From positions 248,001 to 312,000 of the forward strand of contig NZ_JBEDNQ010000008.1 in NCBI RefSeq assembly GCF_040105385.1: a stretch of DNA of 64,000 bases, in the 5' to 3' direction. The notes beneath the pieces are model-generated. The model was given only the letters and a program-made list of their open reading frames with translations, did not search any database and was not told where the DNA came from. The stretch is from Pseudonocardia nematodicida (GTDB lineage Bacteria > Actinomycetota > Actinomycetes > Mycobacteriales > Pseudonocardiaceae). A program made the translations under genes and the position numbers. Within the stretch, counting starts at the first letter, position 1. Each line of letters starts with the position of its first letter. This document shows, in pieces, positions 16,675 through 25,519 of the stretch.

Positions 16675-18236
16675 GACACGGCCCCGACGGCGGTGCGACG
16701 TCCGGCGGCGGCGGGGCCGAACCACAGCGCCAGCGCCGAGCTCAGCGCCCGGACCGGGCCGGGCCCCGTACCGCCCCACGCGACGTGCCCGTCGGGCCGG
16801 ACGAGCAGCGGGTCCGTCCCGTTCCACGTCCCGGGGGCGTCCGGGTCCGCCTCGCCGCGCGCCGGGCCCTCCAGCACGTCGGCGACGGAGACCCGGCCGG
16901 ACCAGGCCGCGGCGGCCCAGCGCAGCGCGCGCCGGTACGGACCCGGTGGGAGGAGCAGCAGGCCGCGGCCGTCCCTGGCGAGCTCGGCCGTGGTGGTCGC
17001 CGCGGCCGGGCCGGTGCCGGCCCGGACCGGGGTCGGCGGGAGCCGCCGCCCGGCCAGTGCGTGCGGCGGGGCCCCGTCCGGCGGGGCCGGGAGCTCGTAG
17101 CGGGTGTCCAGGCCGGTGATCGCACCGGCGAGCAGGCGCCGGACCTGCGGGATCTCCAGCAGCTCGGTGGTCAGCGCCCGCAGCGGGACCGCCTCCGGCC
17201 CGCCGAGCAGCAGGACGGCCTGGGCCGCGATCTGGTCCAGGGTCCGCCGCCCCACCGGCCGGCGCTCGGCGTCGTAGCTGTCGAGCAGCCCGGCCGGTGC
17301 GCGGCCGGTGGCCTCGGCGGCGAGCTTCCAGCCGAGGTTCGCCGCGTCCGCCAGCCCGAGGTTCAGCGCCTGCCCACCGACCGGCAGCCGCTGGTGGGCC
17401 GCGTCCCCGGCGAGCAGCACCCGGCCCGACCGGTACCGCAGGGCCTGCCGGGAGGCGTCGTCGAACCCGTCCACCCAGGTGGCGACGGCCCCGCTCAGGT
17501 CCTCGCCGGTGACCCGTTTCCATGCCGACGTCACGTCGGCGAGGTCCGGCGGGCGGCCGCCGGGGGCCCGCCCGGCGTCGTGGACCATCACCCGGGTCGC
17601 GCCGCCGGGCAGCCGCGCCGCGACGGCGAGCCCACCGGGGTGGCGTTCGAACCGCCGTTCCCGGATGTCGACCCCGGTCAGATCGGCCCGCAGCAGCGTG
17701 CGGGTGGCGGCCCGGCCGGTCGCCGGGATCCCGGCGAGGTCGCGGACCGGCCCGTCGGCGCCGTCGCAGCCGACCAGCCAGGACCCGGCGATCCGCCGTG
17801 GCCCGGCCGGGCCACGGACAGCCACCGCGACGGCGTCGCCGGTGTCGGTCAGCCCGACGACCTCGTGCTCCCGCCGCACCTCGACGCCGAGCTCGCGGGC
17901 CCGGCCGGCGAGGATGCGCTCCAGCGTGGCCTGCGGGACCTTCCACTGTCCCGCGTACGGGCTGGCGGGTGCCGGTGGTGCGACGAGGTCGAGCGGGATG
18001 CCGCCGACGTGCCCCCGGGGTTCGACGGGCGGGTCGCCCAGCGCCGAGGACAGGCCGCGCCCGTCGAGGAACTCGACCGTCCGGGCGTGCAGCGTCGAGG
18101 CCCGGGACCCGGTCATCGGCCGGGCCCGCCGCTCCAGCACGACGACGTCGGCCCCACCGAGTCGCAGCTCGCACGCGAGGAGCAGTCCCACCGGCCCGGC
18201 CCCTGCGACGATCACCGGCGCGTCCTGCGCGTTCAT
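16671..18236 (-). CDS. Second FAD-dependent aromatic polyketide hydroxylase
   Basis: A 521-residue paralogue of the 11.3-kb hydroxylase: FAD motif GAGPVGLLLACELRLGG, central DG-type motif WLVGCDGADG, and GRVLLAGDAAHQRLPVGGQALN, then a thioredoxin-like C-domain. It directly follows the aromatase/cyclase gene (4-bp overlap). This is comparable to the early hydroxylase near the minimal PKS in urdamycin, landomycin and jadomycin clusters, so it is the better candidate for the first post-PKS oxidation (C12). Assignment between the two paralogues is inference. Confidence 0.9.
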   Translation of the reverse strand: MNAQDAPVIVAGAGPVGLLLACELRLGGADVVVLERRARPMTGSRASTLHARTVEFLDGRGLSSALGDPPVEPRGHVGGIPLDLVAPPAPASPYAGQWKVPQATLERILAGRARELGVEVRREHEVVGLTDTGDAVAVAVRGPAGPRRIAGSWLVGCDGADGPVRDLAGIPATGRAATRTLLRADLTGVDIRERRFERHPGGLAVAARLPGGATRVMVHDAGRAPGGRPPDLADVTSAWKRVTGEDLSGAVATWVDGFDDASRQALRYRSGRVLLAGDAAHQRLPVGGQALNLGLADAANLGWKLAAEATGRAPAGLLDSYDAERRPVGRRTLDQIAAQAVLLLGGPEAVPLRALTTELLEIPQVRRLLAGAITGLDTRYELPAPPDGAPPHALAGRRLPPTPVRAGTGPAAATTTAELARDGRGLLLLPPGPYRRALRWAAAAWSGRVSVADVLEGPARGEADPDAPGTWNGTDPLLVRPDGHVAWGGTGPGPVRALSSALALWFGPAAAGRRTAVGAVS

Positions 18237-19189
18237 CCGCCGGCCGCCCCCTCGGCGTGGTCCCGCGCGTGCCCGAGCGTCGCCAGGCTGTTGGCCGAGA
18301 GCGCACCGCGCACGTACTCGCGCGCGTCCGCCACGCCTGCGCCGGCCCCGAGCACCCCCTCGACGGCGTCCGGCTTCAGGGTCACGGTGTGCTGCGACGT
18401 GGCGGTGGTGATCCCGGTCGCCTCGTCCTCGGCGAACGTCCAGCGGCCGGTGTGCAGGTCGAGCAGGCCGGGCAACGTGACCTGCTTGTAGGCGATCGAC
18501 CGGTGCGGGAACGTGACCCGGTAGGACTTCGTGAGGTGGGTGGAGCCGTCCTTCGCCCGGGTCCGCATCTCCAGCGACTGCAGCCCCGGGGAGGGCTCCC
18601 GCAGGTCGACCTCGGCGACGTGCGGCAGCCGCTGCGCCCAGAGGTCCGCGCGGTCGATGAAGTCGAACAGGTCCTTCGCCCGGCCCCGGACGGTGACCGA
18701 GTCCTCGAAGTCGAATGTCAGCTCATCGGCCGAGACCGCGGCCTCCACATTCCGCTTCAGCGCGTCGAGCTCACTGCGCGAGTTGCGGTCCACCGCCCGG
18801 TCGATCCACTCCAGACCGGCCGGGTCGTCGTCGACGGCACGGTAGTCGTGCAGCAGCCGGATCCGGGTCCGCCCGTCGTCCAGCGGTTCGAACAGCCATG
18901 CGCCACCCATCTGCGCGACCGGCGGGGTGGACACCTCCTGCCGGAACCCGATCCGGCGGTCCTCCGGGGCCAGGGTCCGCCGTGAGGTCCAGGTCTTCGC
19001 CTCGTCGTTGGCGGTGGCCCAGATCCGGATGCGCTCGGTCCCCGGAGCACGTTCGAGGTGCTCCACGTGGATCGTCGGGGGGAAGATGCGCGGCCAGTTC
19101 ACGACCTCGGCGATGTAGCGATAGACGGTGTCCGCAGGCGCCGAGACGGTGATCTCGTGTTCGACCTCGCGCAGCGTGCTCTGTGACAT
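18233..19189 (-). CDS. Bifunctional aromatase/cyclase (SRPBCC di-domain)
   Basis: A 318-residue protein with two START/Bet-v1-like halves. The N-half begins VEHEITVSAPADTVYRYIAE and the C-half begins DSVTVRGRAKDLFDFIDRA. Di-domain ARO/CYCs of the C9-reducing group (LanL, UrdL, JadD) catalyse first-ring cyclisation and aromatisation after C9 ketoreduction. Position directly after the ketoreductase gene supports this. The ATG start has a GGGAGTCCCG-type ribosome region upstream and is the first methionine of the conserved domain. Confidence 0.9.
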   Translation of the reverse strand: MSQSTLREVEHEITVSAPADTVYRYIAEVVNWPRIFPPTIHVEHLERAPGTERIRIWATANDEAKTWTSRRTLAPEDRRIGFRQEVSTPPVAQMGGAWLFEPLDDGRTRIRLLHDYRAVDDDPAGLEWIDRAVDRNSRSELDALKRNVEAAVSADELTFDFEDSVTVRGRAKDLFDFIDRADLWAQRLPHVAEVDLREPSPGLQSLEMRTRAKDGSTHLTKSYRVTFPHRSIAYKQVTLPGLLDLHTGRWTFAEDEATGITTATSQHTVTLKPDAVEGVLGAGAGVADAREYVRGALSANSLATLGHARDHAEGAAGG

Positions 19190-19223
19190 CGGGACTCCCG
19201 TGTGGACGGATCGGAGCGGACGG

Positions 19224-19997
19224 TCAGAAGTTGCCGAGACCGCCGCAGACGTTGAGCGCCTGCGCGGTGATCGAGGCGGCGGTGTCGGAAGCCAGGTAAC
19301 CCACGAGCCCCGCCACCTCCTCCGGGGTCGAGTAGCGACCGAGCGGGATCTTGGCCTGGAAGCGCTCGAGGATCGCCTGCTCGGAGGTGTCGTAGGCGGC
19401 GGCGTAGCCCTGCCGGACGCGCTCGGCCATCGGCGTCTCGACGTAGCCGGGGCAGACCGCGTTGACGGTGATGCCGGTCGGGGCGAGCTCGTTGCCCAGC
19501 GCCTTGGTGAAGCCCACGACGCCGTGCTTGGACGCCGAGTAGGGGGCGCCCAGCACCACGCCCTGCTTGCCCGCGGTCGAGGCGATGTTGATGATGCGGC
19601 CGCGGTCGCGCCCGCGGAGGCCACCGGTGTTGAGGACCTCGCGGGTCACCCGGAAGACGCTGTTGAGGTTGGTGTCGATGACGTCGTGCCACAGCTCGGC
19701 CGACACGTCGGCGGTCACTCCCCCGCCGCTGCGTCCGGCGTTGTTGACCAGCACGTCGACCTGCCCGTAGGTGTCGACGGCCGCCCGCACGAACGCGTGG
19801 ACGCTCTCGTCGCTGCGGACGTCGAGCGCGGTCCCGGCCGCCTCGACCCCCTCGGCGGTCAGTTCCTTCACCGTGGCGGCGACACGCGCGCCGTCGCGGG
19901 CCCCGATGAACACCCGGTGGTCGGTGCCGAGCAGCCGGGTGACGGCGAGCCCGATCCCGCTCGTGCCGCCAGTGATGAGTGCAGTGCGCCTGGACAT
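19224..19997 (-). CDS. Polyketide C9-ketoreductase (SDR, LanD/UrdD type)
   Basis: A 257-residue classical SDR. It has the NADP motif ITGGTSGIGLAV, NNAG (LVNNAGRSGGG), the catalytic Ser-Tyr-Lys (IASTAG, then YSASKHG) and a C-terminal GLGNF tail seen in type II PKS ketoreductases. It reduces the C9 carbonyl of the nascent decaketide, and its presence fixes the folding class as reduced polycycle. Gene order ACP-KR-ARO/CYC matches angucycline clusters. A 49-nt gap separates it from the ACP gene. Confidence 0.92.
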   Translation of the reverse strand: MSRRTALITGGTSGIGLAVTRLLGTDHRVFIGARDGARVAATVKELTAEGVEAAGTALDVRSDESVHAFVRAAVDTYGQVDVLVNNAGRSGGGVTADVSAELWHDVIDTNLNSVFRVTREVLNTGGLRGRDRGRIINIASTAGKQGVVLGAPYSASKHGVVGFTKALGNELAPTGITVNAVCPGYVETPMAERVRQGYAAAYDTSEQAILERFQAKIPLGRYSTPEEVAGLVGYLASDTAASITAQALNVCGGLGNF

Positions 19998-20046
19998 GGG
20001 ATCTCCTGGTGTCGTCGGGCCCCGTCGGGGCCGGTGCGTGGGCACG

Positions 20047-20319
20047 TCAGCGCGTGGGCGCGGCGGCGAGTGCCTCGTTGAGCACCCCGAGCAGGGCACG
20101 GGGGGTCGGGGCCTCGGCCGCGGCCGACTCGTCGACGCTGATGCCGTGGGTCCGCTCGACGGCGCCGACGGTCTCCAGCAGCGCGAGCGAGTCGTAGCCG
20201 AGCGACTCGAACGTCACGTCGGCGACGTCGCCGCCGAGGTCGACGTCGTCGTCGGCCCCGGCGCTGGCGCGCAGGACCTGGATCAGGTCGTCGAGGGTGA
20301 GGGCGTGGGGTCGGGTCAC
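20047..20319 (-). CDS. Acyl carrier protein of the type II PKS
   Basis: A 90-residue ACP with the phosphopantetheine attachment site GYDSLALLE (Ser44). It carries the growing polyketide between KS/CLF and the tailoring enzymes. The GTG start (VTRPHALTLDDL) follows an AGGAGG ribosome site with good spacing. A longer upstream reading has no ACP homology and overlaps the CLF gene. No phosphopantetheinyl transferase or malonyl transferase gene is in the window; these are normally supplied from elsewhere. Confidence 0.93.
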   Translation of the reverse strand: MTRPHALTLDDLIQVLRASAGADDDVDLGGDVADVTFESLGYDSLALLETVGAVERTHGISVDESAAAEAPTPRALLGVLNEALAAAPTR

Positions 20320-20356
20320 GGGGTACCTCCTGGGAAGGATGGGACGGGACGGGTGC

Positions 20357-21559
20357 TCAGCGCCGGAGCACCAGCGCAGAGTTGAAGCCGTGGTGCCCAC
20401 GGGCGAGGACCAGCGCGGTCCGCAGCGTCGCCGGGCGGGACGCGCCGACGACGAGGTCGAGACCGTGGCCGGGGTCGGGACGGACGTGCGGCGCCGGCGG
20501 GATCACGCCGTCGCGCAGGGACAGCAGCGCGGCCGCGACGTCCACCGGGCCGCCCCCGGAGTAGAGGCGGCCGGTACCCGCCTTCGGCAGGGCCACGGGC
20601 ACGCCGCGCACACCGAACACCGCGCGGAGAGCGGCCGCCTCGGCGCGGTCGAGCTCGGGGACCGCGGCGCCGTCGGCGAACACGACGTCCACCTCGCCCG
20701 GTGCCGCGCCGGAGTCGCGCAGCGCGACGTCGATGGCGGCCCGCAGCGCGGACGTACGGCCCGGCCCGGGGCGCGGGTCGAACGTCGCCCCGTACCCGGC
20801 GATCTCCCCGTACACCCGGCGGCCCCGCGCCCGGGCCGCGGCGGCGTCCTCCAGGACGAGGATCGCGCCGCCCTCACCGGGGACGTGGCCGTCGGCGGCG
20901 GTGTCGAACGGCAGGTAGGCGCGGGTGGGGTCGGCGCCGGTGCTGATCCGGCCCGACGCCAGCTGCGCGACCCACCCCCACGGGCAGAGCGACGCGTCGA
21001 CGCCGCCCGAGACCACGGCCGGGATGCCCCGGCGGATCTGCCGGCGGGCCTGCGCCAGGGCGTCCAGGCCGCCGGCCTGCTCCCCCACCACGACGCCGCT
21101 CGGGCCCTTGAACCCGCCGCGGATCGAGATCTGCCCGCTGTTGACCGCGTAGAACCAGGCGAAGGACTGGTAGGCGCTGACGTGCCTGCTCCCGGCGCTC
21201 CAGAGCTTCCGCAGCTCGTCCTGCCCGAACTCGAACCCGCCGGACGCGCTGGCGGTGATCACACCGACGTCGAACGGCGACAGCGCGCGGTCGGTCAGCC
21301 CGGCGTCGGCGATCGCCCAGTCCGCCGCGGTGAGCGCGAGCCGGGTCATCCGGTCGGTCTGCGGGAGGAGCTTGTCGGGCAGGTGGTCGGCCGCCTCGAA
21401 GCCGGTGATCTGCCCGGCCAGCCGGGACGGGTAGCGGCCGGCGTCGAAGCGGGTGAGCGGTCCGATCGCGCTCCCGCCGCCGAGCGTGGCGGCCCAGTAG
21501 TCGGCGACACCCAGACCGGTCGGCGCGACGACCGACAACCCCGTGACTGCGGTACTCAT
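20357..21559 (-). CDS. Chain length factor (KS-beta)
   Basis: A 400-residue ketosynthase homologue in which the active-site cysteine is replaced by Gln161 (VVVGEQAGGLDAL), the hallmark of KS-beta, which decarboxylates malonyl-ACP and sets chain length. ATG start overlaps the KS-alpha stop (ATGA), ensuring equimolar translation. A decaketide product would fit the angucycline-like gene set, but chain length is inferred from neighbours and not from pocket residues. Confidence 0.93.
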   Translation of the reverse strand: MSTAVTGLSVVAPTGLGVADYWAATLGGGSAIGPLTRFDAGRYPSRLAGQITGFEAADHLPDKLLPQTDRMTRLALTAADWAIADAGLTDRALSPFDVGVITASASGGFEFGQDELRKLWSAGSRHVSAYQSFAWFYAVNSGQISIRGGFKGPSGVVVGEQAGGLDALAQARRQIRRGIPAVVSGGVDASLCPWGWVAQLASGRISTGADPTRAYLPFDTAADGHVPGEGGAILVLEDAAAARARGRRVYGEIAGYGATFDPRPGPGRTSALRAAIDVALRDSGAAPGEVDVVFADGAAVPELDRAEAAALRAVFGVRGVPVALPKAGTGRLYSGGGPVDVAAALLSLRDGVIPPAPHVRPDPGHGLDLVVGASRPATLRTALVLARGHHGFNSALVLRR

Positions 21560-22836
21560 GCCGCGGCCCGCTCGGGCCGGGCGAGGACGATCGCGCTCTG
21601 GAACCCGCCGAACCCGCTGCCAACCGAGAGCACGGTGTCGACCCGGTGCTCGCGGGCGATCAGCGGGACGTAGTCCAGGTCGCACTGGGGATCCGGGGTG
21701 TGCAGGTTCGCCGTGGGCGGCACGACGCCGTGCTCCATCGCCAGGATCGAGGCGGCGACCTCGATCGAGCCGATCGCCCCCAGCGAGTGGCCGACCATCG
21801 ACTTGATCGAGCTCACCGGGGTCCGGCGGGCGTGCTCCCCGAGGCTCCGCTTGAAGGCGGCGGTCTCGTGCCGGTCGTTCTGCTTGGTCCCCGAGCCGTG
21901 CGCGTTGACGTAGTCGACGGCGTCGGCGGGCAACCGCGCCTCGTCCAGCGCCACCCGGATGGCCTCGGCCATCTCCACGCCGTCCGGCCGGAGACCGGTC
22001 ATGTGGTAGGCGTTGCTGCGGGTCGCGTAGCCGGCGACCTCGGCGAGCACGGTCGCGCCGCGGGCCCGGGCCGCCTCGAGCGACTCCAGCACGAAGAACG
22101 CAGCCCCCTCCCCCAGCACGAATCCGTTGCGGGTGGCGTCGAACGGGCGCGAGGCGCTGTCCGGTTCGTCGTTGCGCGGGGTCGTGGCCTTGATCACGTC
22201 GAAGCAGGCCATCGTGATCGGTGAGATCGGCGCGTCCGACGATCCGGCGACCACGACGTCCGCGCTGCCCTCCCCGATCAGCTCGGCGGCGAACCCGACG
22301 GAGTCGATGCCCGAGGTGCAGCCGGTGGAGACCACGGTCGCCGGGCCGCACGCCCCGACCGCCCACGCCACCTCCGCGGCGAACGAGCTGGGCACCATCT
22401 GGTCGTAGAGGTGCGGAACGGCGTAGCGGTGGTCGACCAATGCGAGCCGGCCGCTGTCGCTGACGACCCGGTACTCCTCGTCGAGCGACATCGTCGCCCC
22501 GACCGCGGTGCCGACCGTCACCCCGACCCGGTACGGGTCGAGCGCGGCCAGGTCGATACCGCTGTGCGCGACGGCCGCCCGGGCCGCGACGACGGCGAAC
22601 TGCGCCGCCCGGTCCATCCGCCGGACCTCCTGCGGGGACAGGCCGTGCGTCGCGGCGTCGAAGTCGATCTCGGCCGCCACCCGGGAGCGGAACGGGGCGG
22701 GGTCGAAGAAGGTGATGCCCCTGGTCGCGGTGCGCCCGGAGCTGATCAGGTCCCAGAACCGGCCGGCGCCGACGCCACCGGGCGCGAGCACCTCCAGCCC
22801 GGTGACGACGACCCGGCGCCGGTCGGGCCCGGTCAT
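21556..22836 (-). CDS. Ketosynthase alpha of the type II PKS
   Basis: A 426-residue beta-ketoacyl synthase with the nucleophile Cys173 in VVSTGCTSGIDSVGFA and the two downstream His motifs (NAHGSGTKQND and KSMVGHSLGAIGS). With the CLF it forms the heterodimer that elongates the polyketide from malonyl-ACP. Its ATG overlaps the cyclase stop as TGATG. The gene order cyclase-KSalpha-KSbeta-ACP-KR-ARO/CYC is identical to urdF-A-B-C-D-L and its relatives, the main reason to call this an angucycline-type cluster. Confidence 0.95.
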   Translation of the reverse strand: MTGPDRRRVVVTGLEVLAPGGVGAGRFWDLISSGRTATRGITFFDPAPFRSRVAAEIDFDAATHGLSPQEVRRMDRAAQFAVVAARAAVAHSGIDLAALDPYRVGVTVGTAVGATMSLDEEYRVVSDSGRLALVDHRYAVPHLYDQMVPSSFAAEVAWAVGACGPATVVSTGCTSGIDSVGFAAELIGEGSADVVVAGSSDAPISPITMACFDVIKATTPRNDEPDSASRPFDATRNGFVLGEGAAFFVLESLEAARARGATVLAEVAGYATRSNAYHMTGLRPDGVEMAEAIRVALDEARLPADAVDYVNAHGSGTKQNDRHETAAFKRSLGEHARRTPVSSIKSMVGHSLGAIGSIEVAASILAMEHGVVPPTANLHTPDPQCDLDYVPLIAREHRVDTVLSVGSGFGGFQSAIVLARPERAAA

Positions 22837-23162
22837 CAGTCGGCCTGCCAGGTGTAGAAGCGGGCCGCCATCGCGTCGGCGGGCGACCGCCAGGTCGCCA
22901 CGTCGTAGGCCTCGATGTGCGGCCGGAGGTCGTCGCTGACGCGGACGAACTGCGGGTCGGTCTTCGCGGACTCGATGGCGTCCGCGCCGTGGTCGTCGTC
23001 GAAGTCCTGCAGATGGAAGTAGAGACCGTGATAGGTGAAGAGCTGCCGGCGACGGGTACCCATCCGGTGCGGCATGTCCGACGTGTCGAACTCGCCGAAG
23101 ATGCGCGCCACATCGGATGCCGAATCCGGATTCATGCGGGCGACGATCAAGGTGCTGTGCAT
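22836..23162 (-). CDS. TcmI-family polyketide cyclase (UrdF/JadI-like)
   Basis: A 108-residue ferredoxin-fold cyclase. The conserved start MHSTLIVARMNPDSASDVARIF and the central DMPHRMGTRRRQLFTYHGLYFHL identify the TcmI/UrdF family, which shapes the later rings of the polycycle. The internal ATG was chosen because conservation begins there; the 24 residues encoded upstream look like leader. It is the first gene of the long operon, so its promoter should control the whole pathway. Confidence 0.9.
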   Translation of the reverse strand: MHSTLIVARMNPDSASDVARIFGEFDTSDMPHRMGTRRRQLFTYHGLYFHLQDFDDDHGADAIESAKTDPQFVRVSDDLRPHIEAYDVATWRSPADAMAARFYTWQAD

Positions 23163-23285
23163 TCGCTGGAAACCCCCGTCGATTCGTTCTCGACTGCGCG
23201 CGACAACGCGACGCCCCACCTTTCGGTCAGACATTCCGGGTCGCGTTCGATCTCTTTCAAGAGTCGTCGACGGATTTCATGATCA

Positions 23286-23314
23286 CAACCGTCGCGGGGT
23301 CAGGTGATTGTCAA
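23286..23314 (-). promoter_or_regulatory. Weak candidate promoter of the polyketide operon
   Basis: In the spacer between the glycosidase terminator and the cyclase start, the minus strand has a perfect TTGACA (23314-23309). The hexamer 17 nt downstream (CGGTTG) is a poor -10, so this is only a candidate. About 120 nt of leader would precede the start codon. The spacer also holds a TGATCA palindrome near 23280. A JadR1-like regulator could act here. Confidence 0.3.
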
Positions 23315-23350
23315 GTCCGGCGATCCCCGGCCGGATCCCGGACCCATGAC

Positions 23351-23385
23351 GAAAAGAAAGGGCGGTCGCATATCGCGACCGCCCT
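23351..23385 (-). terminator. Intrinsic terminator of the ABC-glycosidase operon
   Basis: An 11-bp perfect stem (AGGGCGGTCGC paired with GCGACCGCCCT) with a 5-nt loop spans 23359-23385. On the minus strand it is followed by TTCTTTTC, the U-rich tail of a rho-independent terminator. It lies about 35 nt after the stop of the GH78-like gene and separates that operon from the polyketide operon. Confidence 0.8.
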
Positions 23386-23419
23386 GTAATTCCGGGGGAA
23401 ATTCAATGAAATGTGCTGA

Positions 23420-25519
23420 TCACCACGCCCAGGTGTGGGTCCCGGGACCGGCCGGCAGCTCCACGCCGCCGTCCACCGGCCGGGCCGCCGGGCCGCCGGC
23501 GACCGGACCGCCGTGGTCCCACACGACCTCGCCGTCGACGGCGATCGTCCGGTCGGCGCCCTGCAGCGGCACCACCACGTGCCCGTGGGCGCCCCCGGGC
23601 ACGACCACCGTGAGCCGGAACGTCTCGCCGGCGTCGTCGCGGCGGTGCTCCCAGCGCACCGTGAGACCACCGCCCGGGGCGGGGACGTGGCCCTGGGCCC
23701 AGCGCAGGCCGGAGGTGCGCGGGGCGACCACGAACCGCCGGTAGCCGGGCGCGCGGGGGCGCACCCCGAGCACGCCCTCGGAGAGCGCGGGGACCGGCGT
23801 GGTCCAGGAGCTGTTGGCGAAGGCCCGCGCGGGCAGGGACCCGTCGTCCTCGCAGTGGAACCAGCCGGTGCCCGGACCGTTCTCGAGCATGTGCCCCCAC
23901 CACCGCCGGATCAGGTCGACCGCGCCGTGGCCGTCGCCGTGCCGCATCCGGCCGAGTGCCTCCAGCGCGTTCGGATAGCCCACGATCCCGGCCATCCGGT
24001 ACGGGTTGGCGGAGTACTCGCTCGACGACGTCCCGAACGGCGTCGCCAGCCGGGAGGACAGGAACCGCAGCACCGCGTCCGCCCGTGCCGGGTCGAGGGT
24101 CCCGAACACCAGGTTCGCGGCGTTGGCGTCGGCGGTGTGGTCGCGCAGCGGGTCCCGGTCGTTGAGGACGAACGCGCCGGCCCGCTCGTCGAACAGGTGC
24201 GCCAGCAGTGCGGTCCGCACGGTGTCGGCCTGCGACCGCAGCTCGGCCGCCGCGACCGCCGAGCCGCCGGCCTCCTCCTCCAGCAGCGCCAGCCCGTGCA
24301 GGGCGGCGTGGTACACGGCGTTGCCGAACGCGTCGACGCCGGCCGCGACGTCGGTCGGCGCCCAGTTCGACACCCAGGCGTGCTCGGCCGACGGGTCGGT
24401 GCGCCGGTCGGCGGGCTCGGCGTAGAGCCCGTCCGGACCGGCCCGGCCGCGCAGGAACGCGACGGCGCGGCGGGCAACCGGCAGCATGGCGCGGGCGAAC
24501 CCGGTGTCGCCGGTGTGCAGCAGGTGGTCGGCGACCGCGGCGACCCAGAAGGCCGTGAAGGAGTCGATGCGCAGGTCGCGGTGCAGCGACAGCGGCCCGA
24601 GCCGGCCCAGCGCGTGGTCCGGGTCCGGGGCGTCGGCGGGCCATCCGGTCGGCGCGGCGCCCGTGTCCGGGTCGGTCCAGGGCACCAGGTGCGAGGTGGC
24701 CGCCGGGAAGGACCCGTCCGGGTTCTGCACGCGGACGTACTGGCGCAGCGAGTTGCGCACCAGCCAGGCGTAGTCGCTGCTGCGCGGGTAGCCCGCGAGC
24801 GCCTGCAGGTGCAGGTCGCCCATGAACAGCACCCGGTCGAAGGTGACCGTGAGCATCCAGGGGCTCCCGGCCTCGGACACCGTCGCGAGGTCGCCGGTGT
24901 GCGCGCCCGCGTACCACGCCCGGGTCAGCAGCTCGTCGTCGCACCGGAAGCTGCCGTCGTCGCGGACGGGGTAGGTCGTCGGCCGGAGGCGGACGTGGGA
25001 CAGGGCGAGCTCGCCGGGTCCGTCCAGGGTGATCGCGACGTAGCGGACCTCCCGCTTCCCGGGGCTGCGCAGCAGGCCGGGCTCGGTGACCTCGAAGAGG
25101 TCCACACGCGACCACGGCAGCGCGTCGGTCCCGAACGGGCGGCCCATCCCGTCGCCCTGGACGGTCAGCCGCTGCCGGAACTGGGCGTAGGCGACGCGGA
25201 CGACCGCGCCGGGCGGTGCGGTCACGCCGATCTCCACCACCCCCATGAGCAGCCGGCCGAGGTCGGCCACCAGCACCGTGCTGTGCGCCTCGGTCGTCGC
25301 GATGCGGACCGGTGGCTCCGCGGTGCGGTCCGGGGCCGTACACAGCAGACAGACGTCGTGCGCCCCGCCCGCGGCGCCCAGCACCTCGACCGCGACGGGC
25401 GCGACCAGCTCGGCGGGGACGTCCGCGGACGGGCCCGGGCGCTCCGGGACGGGGTCGCGGGAGGCCCGCACGGCGTCGCGGGCGGGGGTGCCGGGCGCCC
25501 GCCGCGCCCCGGACGTCAC
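23420..25519 (-). CDS. GH78-like alpha-L-rhamnosidase family protein, no signal peptide
   Basis: A 699-residue protein whose middle (about residues 200-560) is an (alpha/alpha)6 barrel of the bacterial alpha-L-rhamnosidase type (GSPWMLTVTFDRVLFMGDLHLQ, IDSFTAFWVAAVADHLL, WVSNWAPTDVAAGVDAFGN), flanked by beta-sandwich domains. The C-terminal PGGAHGHVVVPLQGAD strand is typical of GH78. It lacks a secretion signal, so it should act inside the cell. It could trim a glycosylated intermediate or an imported glycoside. Canonical GH78 acid residues could not be confirmed by eye. Last gene of the importer operon; GTGA overlap with the sulfurtransferase. Confidence 0.72.
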   Translation of the reverse strand: MTSGARRAPGTPARDAVRASRDPVPERPGPSADVPAELVAPVAVEVLGAAGGAHDVCLLCTAPDRTAEPPVRIATTEAHSTVLVADLGRLLMGVVEIGVTAPPGAVVRVAYAQFRQRLTVQGDGMGRPFGTDALPWSRVDLFEVTEPGLLRSPGKREVRYVAITLDGPGELALSHVRLRPTTYPVRDDGSFRCDDELLTRAWYAGAHTGDLATVSEAGSPWMLTVTFDRVLFMGDLHLQALAGYPRSSDYAWLVRNSLRQYVRVQNPDGSFPAATSHLVPWTDPDTGAAPTGWPADAPDPDHALGRLGPLSLHRDLRIDSFTAFWVAAVADHLLHTGDTGFARAMLPVARRAVAFLRGRAGPDGLYAEPADRRTDPSAEHAWVSNWAPTDVAAGVDAFGNAVYHAALHGLALLEEEAGGSAVAAAELRSQADTVRTALLAHLFDERAGAFVLNDRDPLRDHTADANAANLVFGTLDPARADAVLRFLSSRLATPFGTSSSEYSANPYRMAGIVGYPNALEALGRMRHGDGHGAVDLIRRWWGHMLENGPGTGWFHCEDDGSLPARAFANSSWTTPVPALSEGVLGVRPRAPGYRRFVVAPRTSGLRWAQGHVPAPGGGLTVRWEHRRDDAGETFRLTVVVPGGAHGHVVVPLQGADRTIAVDGEVVWDHGGPVAGGPAARPVDGGVELPAGPGTHTWAW

